Source of the DNA: Bacteroidales bacterium
Lineage (GTDB): Bacteria > Bacteroidota > Bacteroidia > Bacteroidales > UBA12481
Direction: 5' to 3'
Assembly (NCBI GenBank): GCA_028707745.1
Contig: JAQWAJ010000060.1
Coordinates: 1 to 8,081 of the forward strand
Length of the DNA: 8,081 nucleotides
Position numbers and translations under genes: made by a program. Of the stretch, positions 1 to 5,640 are shown in pieces. Within the stretch, counting starts at the first letter, position 1. The number at the start of each line of letters is the position of its first letter. Below the pieces are notes generated by a model. That model searched no databases. It was not told where the DNA came from and worked only from the letters and a program-made list of their open reading frames with translations.

Positions 1-338
1 ATCCGTTCATCTCCATTGATCACCAGCAATGCCTGTCCCGAAATCTTCATCTTCTTAACCAGACTCTTATTCGCTTTTTCTTCGAGATTGACCGATTTAA
101 AAGTGACAATACCCTTTTGAAGGGCATCGGCAAAATACTCTTTTACAGCTGCTTCGGTAACACTTTCAACAGCCTGACAGGTAGCGCACCGACGTGTCAT
201 GTGAAAGTAATAAACCTCAGTTGGAGTGACCTTTTTATCCTGAGGTGCAGGTTCATTCACCCCTGCCATAGCGTTGCCACTGAACAGGCTTCCTGTTAGC
301 AACATGGCCGCCAGCATGAAAAATCCAATCTTTTTCAT
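1..338 (-). CDS. arsF: ArsF-family exported thioredoxin-fold protein (3' part cut by window edge)
   Basis: Only the first 112 codons are visible; the gene runs off the left edge. Residues 1-25 form a signal peptide (MKK start, hydrophobic core, likely cleavage after AMA), so the mature protein should be periplasmic. It is followed by strand-like EVYYFHMTRR and a CATC motif (C51, C54) leading into a helix. Later, GQALLVINGDE fits the later strand region of a thioredoxin-like fold. The YYFHxTxRCxTCxAVE pattern matches, from memory, the Bacteroidota proteins named 'nitrophenyl compound nitroreductase subunit ArsF family', linked to handling of aromatic arsenicals with ArsE and the ArsG permease. 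It starts 10 bp after the mini-thioredoxin stop, so it is almost certainly co-transcribed with it. The family call is fairly firm; the reductase role is inherited from the family name and is not shown here. Confidence 0.72.
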   Translation of the reverse strand, partial: MKKIGFFMLAAMLLTGSLFSGNAMAGVNEPAPQDKKVTPTEVYYFHMTRRCATCQAVESVTEAAVKEYFADALQKGIVTFKSVNLEEKANKSLVKKMKISGQALLVINGDER

Positions 339-348
339 CTTTACAGAT

Positions 349-591
349 TTACTTGGTTAGTAATTGTTTGACTTCATTGGCGTTCGGTACACGACCCTTA
401 AGCACGACTTTTCCGTCGACCACCAGTGCCGGTGTGGTCATTACTCCGAAGGTCATGATTTCCATGATGTCTTCCACTTTGGTTACCGTTGCATCGAGTT
501 TCATCTCTTCGACAACTTCGCGGGTAACTTTATCGAGGGCTTTGCACTTTGCACAGCCGGTTCCCAGAATTTTAATTTCCATAATATTCAT
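349..591 (-). CDS. Mini-thioredoxin, TM0996/MTH895 type (redox-active disulfide protein 2), candidate ArsE partner
   Basis: This is an 80-residue cytosolic protein that is one complete small thioredoxin/glutaredoxin-like fold. Strand MEIKILG is followed by the active-site motif CAKC (C13-C16), a helix, then MTTPALVVDGKVVLKGRVP, where T53-P54 is the conserved cis-proline site facing the CxxC. The length and the GTGCAKC / TTPALVVDG pair are typical of the family. Its start codon shares one base with the arsR1 stop (TAATG), which suggests translational coupling. A second in-frame ATG three codons later (MEIKIL) would also fit the family start. The likely role is thiol-disulfide exchange for neighbouring proteins. 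Because the exported ArsF-like gene follows directly, it may correspond to ArsE of arsEFG-type operons; that equivalence is an inference. No signal peptide is present. Confidence 0.85.
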   Translation of the reverse strand: MNIMEIKILGTGCAKCKALDKVTREVVEEMKLDATVTKVEDIMEIMTFGVMTTPALVVDGKVVLKGRVPNANEVKQLLTK

Positions 592-917
592 TAGTTACAA
601 CATTGTTCATCACAGGGTTTCGTTGTTTGCAGGAGGTTGCCAAAGAATTTTCTGGCCAACTCCCAGTTCTCCCCGTTAATGCAATACCTGATTTTAGGGG
701 GTTCGATAGATCCCTGGATCAGTCCGGCAGATTTCAGCTCTTTAAGATGCTGCGACAAGGTTGATCGGGCGATCGGCAGGTCCTCGGCCAGGTCACCGCT
801 GAAACAGCATGATTGTTTTGAAAGAAGCTCAATAATATAGACCCTGACCGGATGCCCGAGTGCTTTTGCAAAGCGGGCAAGCTGTTCATGGTCGCTGGTT
901 AATATATTGGTGTCCAT
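591..917 (-). CDS. arsR: ArsR-family metal(loid)-responsive repressor (ArsR1)
   Basis: This is a 108-residue winged-helix regulator of the ArsR/SmtB family. FAKALGHPVRVYIIELL (16-32) is the usual N-terminal helix pair. LPIARSTLSQHLKELKSAGLI (47-67) is the helix-turn-helix, and IEPPKIRYCIN (71-81) is the wing. Candidate ligand cysteines are C37/C38 just before the recognition region, C79 in the wing, and the C-terminal CDEQCCN (C102, C106, C107). The last fits a thiophilic ion such as As(III). The open frame extends upstream to 1010, but that overlaps the ferredoxin gene and has no family match, so the ATG at 917 was chosen. It lies mid-operon, 35 bp after the ferredoxin, and overlaps the next start by one base. 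It probably controls its own operon through the operator at 2245-2264. Confidence 0.9.
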   Translation of the reverse strand: MDTNILTSDHEQLARFAKALGHPVRVYIIELLSKQSCCFSGDLAEDLPIARSTLSQHLKELKSAGLIQGSIEPPKIRYCINGENWELARKFFGNLLQTTKPCDEQCCN

Positions 918-952
918 TTGATGATTAGTATTTTTCAATAGCAGGTTATAAC

Positions 953-1162
953 TTAAATATCTTTTAAGGAAATTGCATCCCCGCAACAAACAGTGATACA
1001 CGTACCGCAACCTTCACATTGAGCCATATCCACCTCCATTTTTGCACCCAACAGAGCGCTTTCATCTTCAGAATACATAATTGCATGATTAGGGCACTCC
1101 TTTATCGGTCTGCAGATATCCATCTGAACGGCACAACGGTTTAAATCTATAAACGCTTTCAT
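953..1162 (-). CDS. Small Cys-rich ferredoxin-like protein, probably 4Fe-4S
   Basis: This 69-residue protein has eight cysteines. The C-terminal half carries a standard cluster motif, C49-xx-C52-xx-C55-xxx-C59, in CEGCGTCITVCCGDAI, with an extra adjacent C60. The N-terminal half has only C10, C17 and C23, as C-x6-C-x5-CP followed by NHAI. The CP-xx-AI ending is ferredoxin-like, but the spacing departs from CxxCxxCxxxCP. One 4Fe-4S cluster is therefore well supported, while the second site could be atypical, 3Fe-4S, or a mononuclear metal site. No signal peptide is present, so it is cytosolic. It lies 24 bp downstream of the permease and 35 bp upstream of arsR1, within one operon. It may pass electrons to a neighbouring redox protein, but its partner cannot be identified from sequence. 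Confidence 0.8.
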   Translation of the reverse strand: MKAFIDLNRCAVQMDICRPIKECPNHAIMYSEDESALLGAKMEVDMAQCEGCGTCITVCCGDAISLKDI

Positions 1163-1186
1163 CTTGTTAATTTATCTGTTTTTATA

Positions 1187-2239
1187 TCAAAACAATGCAT
1201 TGAACAGAAATCCGACTATCATGATCCCCGATCCAACAACACCCACAAAAGTCAATATCAGCGGGAGTTTCAGAACTTTCTTCAGAATGATCATCTCGGG
1301 TAATGAAAGCCCGATCACGGCCATCATAAAAGCAAGTGAAGTTCCCAGTGCAGCACCTTTTTCAATCAATACGGATACGATCGGGATAATTCCGGCAGCA
1401 TTGGAATAAAGCGGTACACCGATCAAAACCGAAAGCGGAACACTATACCATACCGATTTACCCATCAATGCCGCCATAAAATCCTCAGGGACATAACCAT
1501 GAGCCCCTGCACCAACGGCAATTCCAAGGGCAACATATATCCATACTTTACCAACGATTTCCTTTACGGTCACAAAACCAAAACTGATGCGGTCAGTGAA
1601 ACTCAGTTTTTTTTCTGATAGAGATGTATCACCCATTTTTGTTTTGTACACCCAATCTTCAACCCATTTTTCCAGCTTCAATTTACCGATAACCCAACCA
1701 GCAGTTATGGCAATCACCAATCCAGTCAGTACATAGAGTAAAGCCACTTTCCACCCAAACATTCCGAAAAGGAGGATGACGGCAACCTCGTTGATCATCG
1801 GAGCGGCGATCAGAAATGAAAAGGTTATTCCCAGGGGTACACCTGCCTCAACAAAGCCCAGGAATAGCGGAATAGCAGAACAGGAACAAAATGGGGTGAC
1901 AATTCCAAGAAGGGCTGCCATCACATTGCCGGTAAAGGTTCTTTTGCCAGCCAATGCCGCACGGGTTTTTTCGGGAGAAAAAAAGGTTCGTAATATCCCC
2001 ACAAAGAACACAATGAGGGCAAGAAGCAGCATCACTTTAGGGACCTCGAAAATGAAAAACCGGATGGCTTCAGTCAGGTGTTTCCCTTTTTCCAGCCCAA
2101 AAACAGTATCCGTTAAAAAGTTGGTGAACGGCTGAAGATAGTGGTAAACCAAAAACCAAACGACCAGTAAACCGCCAAGAAGCCATAATTTCTTTGAGCC
2201 AGACTGTGGTCCTGTTAAAGGGGTCATGTTTCTTTTCAT
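1187..2239 (-). CDS. ArsP-type permease (PF03773 family), candidate organoarsenical or metal(loid) efflux pump
   Basis: This 350-residue inner-membrane protein has about eight or nine hydrophobic segments, roughly at 17-35, 62-84, 105-125, 134-160, 163-186, 226-247, 264-290, 298-318 and 325-348. The diagnostic stretch is TPFCSCSAIPLFLGFVEAG (115-133), with C118 and C120 in a membrane region. It is followed by GVPLGITFSFLIAAPMINE (133-151). A matching second-half motif is GVPLYSNAAGIIP (274-286), and SLPEMIILKKV occurs at 312-322. These are hallmarks of the predicted-permease family that includes Campylobacter ArsP, known to export trivalent organoarsenicals. The charged loop at 187-215 should be cytosolic. 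It is the first gene of the operon; the ATG at 2239 was chosen, with an alternative at 2227. Family membership is firm. The substrate is inferred, since other family members are uncharacterised. Confidence 0.85.
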   Translation of the reverse strand: MKRNMTPLTGPQSGSKKLWLLGGLLVVWFLVYHYLQPFTNFLTDTVFGLEKGKHLTEAIRFFIFEVPKVMLLLALIVFFVGILRTFFSPEKTRAALAGKRTFTGNVMAALLGIVTPFCSCSAIPLFLGFVEAGVPLGITFSFLIAAPMINEVAVILLFGMFGWKVALLYVLTGLVIAITAGWVIGKLKLEKWVEDWVYKTKMGDTSLSEKKLSFTDRISFGFVTVKEIVGKVWIYVALGIAVGAGAHGYVPEDFMAALMGKSVWYSVPLSVLIGVPLYSNAAGIIPIVSVLIEKGAALGTSLAFMMAVIGLSLPEMIILKKVLKLPLILTFVGVVGSGIMIVGFLFNALF

Positions 2240-2244
2240 TTCTT

Positions 2245-2280
2245 ATTTCGCAAAAATACGAAATATATTAATTCGGCAAT
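2245..2280 (-). promoter_or_regulatory. Promoter with overlapping ArsR-type operator for the permease-ferredoxin-arsR1-thioredoxin-arsF operon
   Basis: On the minus strand, TTG (2279-2277) is followed 18 bases later by TATTTTTG (2258-2251), matching the Bacteroidota -33/-7 pattern TTG...TAnnTTTG. The -7 box fills exactly the 8-bp spacer of a perfect 6-bp inverted repeat, ATTTCG (2245-2250) and CGAAAT (2259-2264). A second, imperfect palindrome, CGAAATATATTAATTCG (2259-2275), sits immediately upstream. A repressor on these sites would block RNA polymerase, the usual ArsR arrangement. The permease ATG lies only 11 bases past the -7 box, so the 5' leader must be very short, or translation starts at 2227. 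Assignment to ArsR1 and/or ArsR2 is inferred. Confidence 0.7.
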
Positions 2281-2288
2281 ATCCAAAT

Positions 2289-2307
2289 AAAAAAATCTGT
2301 TCAGATT
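2289..2307 (-). terminator. Weak hairpin plus T-run after arsR2
   Basis: On the minus strand, AATCTG-AA-CAGATT runs straight into a run of T (plus-strand A run 2289-2295), overlapping the arsR2 stop codon. The stem is short, AT-rich and has a very tight loop, so it may be only a weak or partial terminator. It would separate the arsR2 transcript from the permease promoter, but read-through is quite possible. Confidence 0.3.
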
Positions 2308-2644
2308 AAGGTTGGCAGCAGGTGTCTTCCGGAATGGTTAGCTCATCAATCAAAGCTTTCGCTATTTCCCCCAGTTCGCTTATTTTTTTTTGATTCAGGC
2401 AATAGTATGTTTTCACTCCGGATGTATGCCACAGGATCAGGCCGGCATTTTTCAGCTCGGTCAAATGTTGGTTGACTGTTGTACGACTCAAAGGCAACTC
2501 GTACGCAAAATCTCCGTTTATGCAGGTCCGGGTTTCCGCCAGGTACTTAAGGATTGCAAGACGAGCCGGGTGCGCCAATGCTTTGAAGAGTTCAGCATTT
2601 TTCTGGAGCTCATCATTGAACAGCATAGTTTTAGCAATGGCCAT
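2306..2644 (-). CDS. arsR: ArsR-family metal(loid)-responsive repressor (ArsR2)
   Basis: This 112-residue regulator is a second, divergent ArsR. ELFKALAHPARLAILKYL (18-35) is the N-terminal region, LPLSRTTVNQHLTELKNAGLI (50-70) the helix-turn-helix, and GVKTYYCLNQKK (76-87) the wing. Its cysteines C41, C82 and C109/C110 (tail EDTCCQP) align with C38, C79 and C106/C107 of ArsR1, so the two repressors keep the same set of candidate As(III)-type ligands. It follows the ABC ATPase by 44 bp and precedes the permease operon by 66 bp, so it could be the last gene of the ABC set, transcribed from its own weak promoter, or both. The ATG at 2644 was used; another in-frame ATG lies at 2626. The family is certain; the inducer is inferred. 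Confidence 0.9.
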   Translation of the reverse strand: MAIAKTMLFNDELQKNAELFKALAHPARLAILKYLAETRTCINGDFAYELPLSRTTVNQHLTELKNAGLILWHTSGVKTYYCLNQKKISELGEIAKALIDELTIPEDTCCQP

Positions 2645-2656
2645 AGTGATAATTTA

Positions 2657-2674
2657 TTTCATCGCTAAGATACA
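2657..2674 (-). promoter_or_regulatory. Possible weak arsR2 promoter/operator
   Basis: TCGCTAAGATACA at 2662-2674 resembles the core TCGCAAAAnTACG found upstream of the other two operons. Read on the minus strand it contains TATCTTAG, a poor match to TAnnTTTG, about 20 bases before the arsR2 ATG. No good -33 box is visible. It may allow separate expression of arsR2, but the match is degenerate. Confidence 0.25.
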
Positions 2675-2688
2675 ACCTAAATTCCCAT

Positions 2689-3357
2689 CTAACCAGCCAG
2701 ACGCCCATCACGCAAATGGATTTTATAGTTCCCGTATTCCGCTGCAACAGGACTGTGAGTAACCAGGATCACAGTAATCCCTTTGGTTTGATTTATCTTG
2801 CTCAGAAAATCAAGAATTTCCAATGACAAAGCAGGATCCAGGTTTCCGGTAGGTTCATCAGCCAGGATAACAGATGGATTGTGTACAAGAGCCCGGGCTA
2901 TCGCTACACGCTGCTGCTGACCTGTCGATAGTTCCCTGGGCAGATGATTAATCCGGTTAGCCAGTCCGACGAACTTCAGCACTTCGGTTGCTCTTTCGAG
3001 CTGTTCGTCACCATCCACCTTTTTCAGGGCCAGAGGGATCATCACATTTTGAACTGTAGTCAGATAAGGTATCAGCGCGAAGTTCTGCAGGATAAAACCA
3101 ACATGTTCCTGGCGGATATTAGCCAGTTCCAGATCCGTTGCACCCGTGATGATCCGGTTATTAAAAAAAATCGTTCCCGATGTGGGCCTGATCAGTCCGA
3201 ACAGAGACAAGAGCAAGGTGCTTTTCCCTGATCCTGACGGCCCGGTAACGGTAACGAAACTGCCTCTTTTTACATCAATTGAGATATCATCGAGGGCGTT
3301 GATCAATCCGTCGTGATGTTTGTACTGTTTAACCAGATTTTTTACTTGTAATATCAT
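2689..3357 (-). CDS. ABC transporter ATPase, LolD/MacB type
   Basis: This is a 222-residue nucleotide-binding subunit. Walker A is GPSGSGKST (39-47), the Q-loop glutamine is Q91, and the signature is [15 protein letters not shown] (143-157, LSTGQ instead of LSGGQ). Walker B plus D-loop is [12 protein letters not shown] (163-174), and the switch histidine is H201. The length and the DEPTGNLD form place it in the MacB/LolD/FtsE group, which works with FtsX-like permeases. The frame stays open up to 3462, but that extension overlaps the permease gene. The ATG at 3357 gives the normal [12 protein letters not shown] start, two bases after the permease stop. It should energise the FtsX-like permease encoded directly upstream, probably as a homodimeric transporter. 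No substrate can be read from an ATPase of this class. Confidence 0.92.
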   Translation of the reverse strand: MILQVKNLVKQYKHHDGLINALDDISIDVKRGSFVTVTGPSGSGKSTLLLSLFGLIRPTSGTIFFNNRIITGATDLELANIRQEHVGFILQNFALIPYLTTVQNVMIPLALKKVDGDEQLERATEVLKFVGLANRINHLPRELSTGQQQRVAIARALVHNPSVILADEPTGNLDPALSLEILDFLSKINQTKGITVILVTHSPVAAEYGNYKIHLRDGRLAG

Positions 3358-3359
3358 GA

Positions 3360-4577
3360 TCAGGCCTCCTGCAAATTGGTGTGTGGATCGATCTTCGCCG
3401 CCATGGATGCCGGGATTACGGCTCCGGCAATTCCTATGATCACAGATAATAGCAATGACCACAGAAGATATAGATAAACCGGGCGCACAGCCATGTCTGC
3501 CAGGAAAGGCCCCAGAAAAACACCGGCCAGGGTACCCAAAACGAAACCGGCGATTCCCCCAACGACACCCAGAACAATTGATTTATAGATAAATAGCTGA
3601 TAGATAATTTTTTTTGAAGCGCCCATCATTCTCAGGATTCCGATCTCTTTCCGGCGCTCATTGACGTTGGCCCACATAAAATTGCCCATGGAAACACTTC
3701 CGACAAAAAAGATGATTATGAGGAAAACCAGGGAGACCTTATTCATCAACCGATTGGTCTCAATCTGGGTTGATACAATCTGATTGATCGTGGTAATGCG
3801 TGTGTCGGGTAAAATATTACGGAGTTTACTCAACAATCCTTCTGAGATGGCATGGCAACAACCCATGATTTCAATGGCACTGATCTGGTCGGGGATACCG
3901 GTCATGGCCTGAACTGTCGTCAGATGGGCAAATACCCGGTCGTCGTCAACGGTACCGGTTTCAGGCAAAATCCGAACTACCGTCAACTCTGTATTCAGAA
4001 CAGAAAGAGTTTCCTTTTCCTTCAAATTCAATCGTTTGGCAGCCTGGTACCCCAGCAGGCATTCGTTCTTTTGCAGGGTATCAACCACTTTCCGCTGTAA
4101 ACGTTCATCAAGATACTTAAGCGATTCCTGCGGTGCCGCAGGGGCACATGCAGTTTTGACTTCCGTCCCAATAAGTCCGATACCCTGCCAGAGCGGTTTT
4201 GAGGCAATCTCACTTTTAGGAAGAATTCCGGTAAGAACAATGGTGTTCTCTCCTACTTTCACTCTTCGGGTCAGCTTTGGGGACATATTATCTACCCCTT
4301 TCAGTGTCGAATTCAGAATCCGTTCGACATATTCACCGGGTATCGTAGGCGCATCAATATCAGAAGTATAGTAATCATCGATACTTGCGCCCTGAGGCAG
4401 AACCAGAATATTTGCACCGAGGTTGTCGAGTTTACGGGCCACATTTTCTCTGGAAACCGTAGATATACTTTGAATAGCCACAATAACCGCAATGCCGAGT
4501 GTGATGGAGAGGATACCGGAAATAAACTGCGATTTACGGTTCAGCAATTCGAGCCATACAATTTTAAAGACATTCAT
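3360..4577 (-). CDS. FtsX/MacB-like ABC transporter permease with cysteine-bearing periplasmic domain
   Basis: This 405-residue inner-membrane protein has the MacB/FtsX plan. There is one N-terminal membrane helix (about 19-39), a large extracytoplasmic domain (about 40-280), and three C-terminal helices (about 281-303, 328-352 and 366-392). NERRKEIGILRMMGAS (307-322) is the usual cytosolic coupling segment after the second helix, and PASMAAKIDPHTNLQEA closes the protein. Transporters of this class usually move or release substrates at the periplasmic face by mechanotransmission. The periplasmic domain carries C144, C173 and an adjacent pair, C240-C241 (MGCCHA), which is unusual for lipoprotein-release permeases and could bind a soft metal or exchange disulfides. 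It is preceded by the double thioredoxin-like protein (32 bp) and followed by its ATPase (2 bp). The family is clear; the substrate is unknown. Confidence 0.88.
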   Translation of the reverse strand: MNVFKIVWLELLNRKSQFISGILSITLGIAVIVAIQSISTVSRENVARKLDNLGANILVLPQGASIDDYYTSDIDAPTIPGEYVERILNSTLKGVDNMSPKLTRRVKVGENTIVLTGILPKSEIASKPLWQGIGLIGTEVKTACAPAAPQESLKYLDERLQRKVVDTLQKNECLLGYQAAKRLNLKEKETLSVLNTELTVVRILPETGTVDDDRVFAHLTTVQAMTGIPDQISAIEIMGCCHAISEGLLSKLRNILPDTRITTINQIVSTQIETNRLMNKVSLVFLIIIFFVGSVSMGNFMWANVNERRKEIGILRMMGASKKIIYQLFIYKSIVLGVVGGIAGFVLGTLAGVFLGPFLADMAVRPVYLYLLWSLLLSVIIGIAGAVIPASMAAKIDPHTNLQEA

Positions 4578-4609
4578 ATTGAGGGATTAATCTTGATATT
4601 CTGAACATT

Positions 4610-5431
4610 TTACTTCTTAGCCGGAGCGCAGCTACCGCCTGCAGGACAACAACTACCCGTACTCGATTTTTTGGCTGATTTGACCAGTTGAGCAGGATCA
4701 GTGTCGCTGTTGAAAACTCCGGTAACCTGCCCGGCTTTGTTTATGGTATGAATCTCCGGAGCTATGATTGCCGGATCTATTTTCAGATTCTTCACCATTG
4801 ATTCTTCACCCTTGTCCTCAATATTCAGTTCAACAATCGAAGCCCCGTTACTCATCATCTTCACAGCTTCAGTGCATTTAGCAACTGCAACAGCCTTTTG
4901 CGCCATCGATCCTTTGTAAGCAACCAGGAAGACACACTTCTGAGCCGACAACCCTTTCAGAATTTCAGAAAACTTCGGGGAGGGGATCAGATTCAACAAT
5001 CCTTCAGAAGTTGCTTCTGCCAGCAAGAAACCTCCTGTTGCTGTGCCATTTATGTCAATGACCAATATGAGTGGAAGTGGTGCACCGGCAGTCCGGTATC
5101 TGGCAATCAGGTCCTTATTCGCAACATCAGTTGTATTGAATTCGACGATCTGGGTGACATCCGGCTTCTTCGCTTTTGCTTCCTTAGCAATCGACATAGC
5201 CTTTTCCTTATCTGCTCCGGTTTTGTCATATACAACCAGAAAAACTGTCTTCCCACTTTTGTTGGCAGCTTCAATCAGTCTGGCAGCACCGTCGCCTGGC
5301 CCGAAGCCACTATCTGAGATAAAATATTCAGAACAATCTGAGCATGCAGTGGGTGTCAGTTGGTCAGCTACACAAACCTGGCTCCCATAAAAAAATGACA
5401 CCACAAACACGAATGTTAAAAGCCTTTTCAT
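4610..5431 (-). CDS. Exported protein with two thioredoxin-like modules and Cys-rich tail, function unknown
   Basis: This 273-residue protein has a signal peptide (1-22, likely cleaved after CVA), placing it in the periplasm. An N-terminal CSDC motif (C30, C33) precedes two homologous modules at about 62-135 and 167-241. Both read VFLVxY...KA..IAK or VAK...IVExN..D...AP...IN..G...G.F, a clear internal duplication of a thioredoxin-like fold with AP at the cis-proline position. Neither module has CxxC at the usual place after the first strand; the second has C166 and C186 instead. The tail ends SCCPAGGSCAPAKK (C261, C262, C268), a likely soft-metal site. It is the first gene of an operon with an FtsX/MacB-type transporter, so it may be its periplasmic partner, delivering thiols, electrons or a bound metal(loid). 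I do not recognise a named, characterised family. Confidence 0.75.
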   Translation of the reverse strand: MKRLLTFVFVVSFFYGSQVCVADQLTPTACSDCSEYFISDSGFGPGDGAARLIEAANKSGKTVFLVVYDKTGADKEKAMSIAKEAKAKKPDVTQIVEFNTTDVANKDLIARYRTAGAPLPLILVIDINGTATGGFLLAEATSEGLLNLIPSPKFSEILKGLSAQKCVFLVAYKGSMAQKAVAVAKCTEAVKMMSNGASIVELNIEDKGEESMVKNLKIDPAIIAPEIHTINKAGQVTGVFNSDTDPAQLVKSAKKSSTGSCCPAGGSCAPAKK

Positions 5432-5447
5432 AAGATTAAGATAAGTA

Positions 5448-5495
5448 ATGTCGTAAAACTACGTCATATTTTGATGTGTCGCAAAATTACGTCAT
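5448..5495 (-). promoter_or_regulatory. Tandem operator copies overlapping the promoter of the thioredoxin-like/ABC operon
   Basis: Two 20-bp elements, 5448-5467 and 5476-5495, match at 17 of 20 positions and lie 28 bp apart. The first is a near-perfect inverted repeat, ATGtCGTA...TACGtCAT. The second shares the core TCGCAAAAnTACG with the operator upstream of the permease. On the minus strand, TTTTG (5486-5482), inside the upstream copy, lies 20 bases before TAGTTTTA (5461-5454), inside the downstream copy. This gives a fair -33/-7 promoter with a leader of roughly 15-20 bases to the ATG at 5431. The upstream copy also contains TAATTTTG, a perfect -7 match without a good -33. Binding by ArsR1 or ArsR2 is inferred. 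Confidence 0.6.
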
Positions 5496-5599
5496 GTTTA
5501 ACAAAAATTTAACAGCGGAATCTTTAAGCACCTGCTATGTGGGGATTTAGCAAGCCAGCTTTTAACTTTCCATTAACAACCTCCTGATAAAAAGAGTCA

Positions 5600-5607
5600 T
5601 ACCTTCG
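5600..5607 (+). promoter_or_regulatory. Candidate -7 box for the Cys-rich protein gene
   Basis: TACCTTCG closely resembles the Bacteroidota -7 consensus TAnnTTTG and would start transcription about 25-30 bases before the ATG at 5641. No convincing TTG is present at the -33 distance. The rest of 5496-5599 is AT-rich with no other feature I can support, and none of the operator copies lies close to this box. Confidence 0.4.
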
Positions 5608-5640
5608 CATCAACATTAATCAATTAATTAGCCAAACAAC

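Noticed and set aside
353..679. Plus-strand open frames (353-679, 364-594) opposite the mini-thioredoxin and arsR1
   Set aside because: They lie antisense to well-recognised genes, show no domain pattern, and look like by-products of codon use on the other strand.
918..1010. Longer N-terminus for ArsR1 starting at 1010
   Set aside because: It would overlap the ferredoxin gene by 58 bp and add residues with no ArsR family match; the ATG at 917 gives a normal length.
3358..3462. Longer N-terminus for the ABC ATPase starting at 3462
   Set aside because: The extension reads through the end of the permease gene; [12 protein letters not shown] at 3357 is the typical ATPase start.
4578..4609. Possible internal promoter between the thioredoxin-like gene and the FtsX permease
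   Set aside because: The 32-bp gap has no TAnnTTTG match at a sensible distance; co-transcription is simpler.
5511..5575. Possible hairpins or a small RNA in the AT-rich part of the divergent intergenic region
   Set aside because: Only short, imperfect complementary stretches are visible, with no terminator or conserved structure to support an RNA gene.
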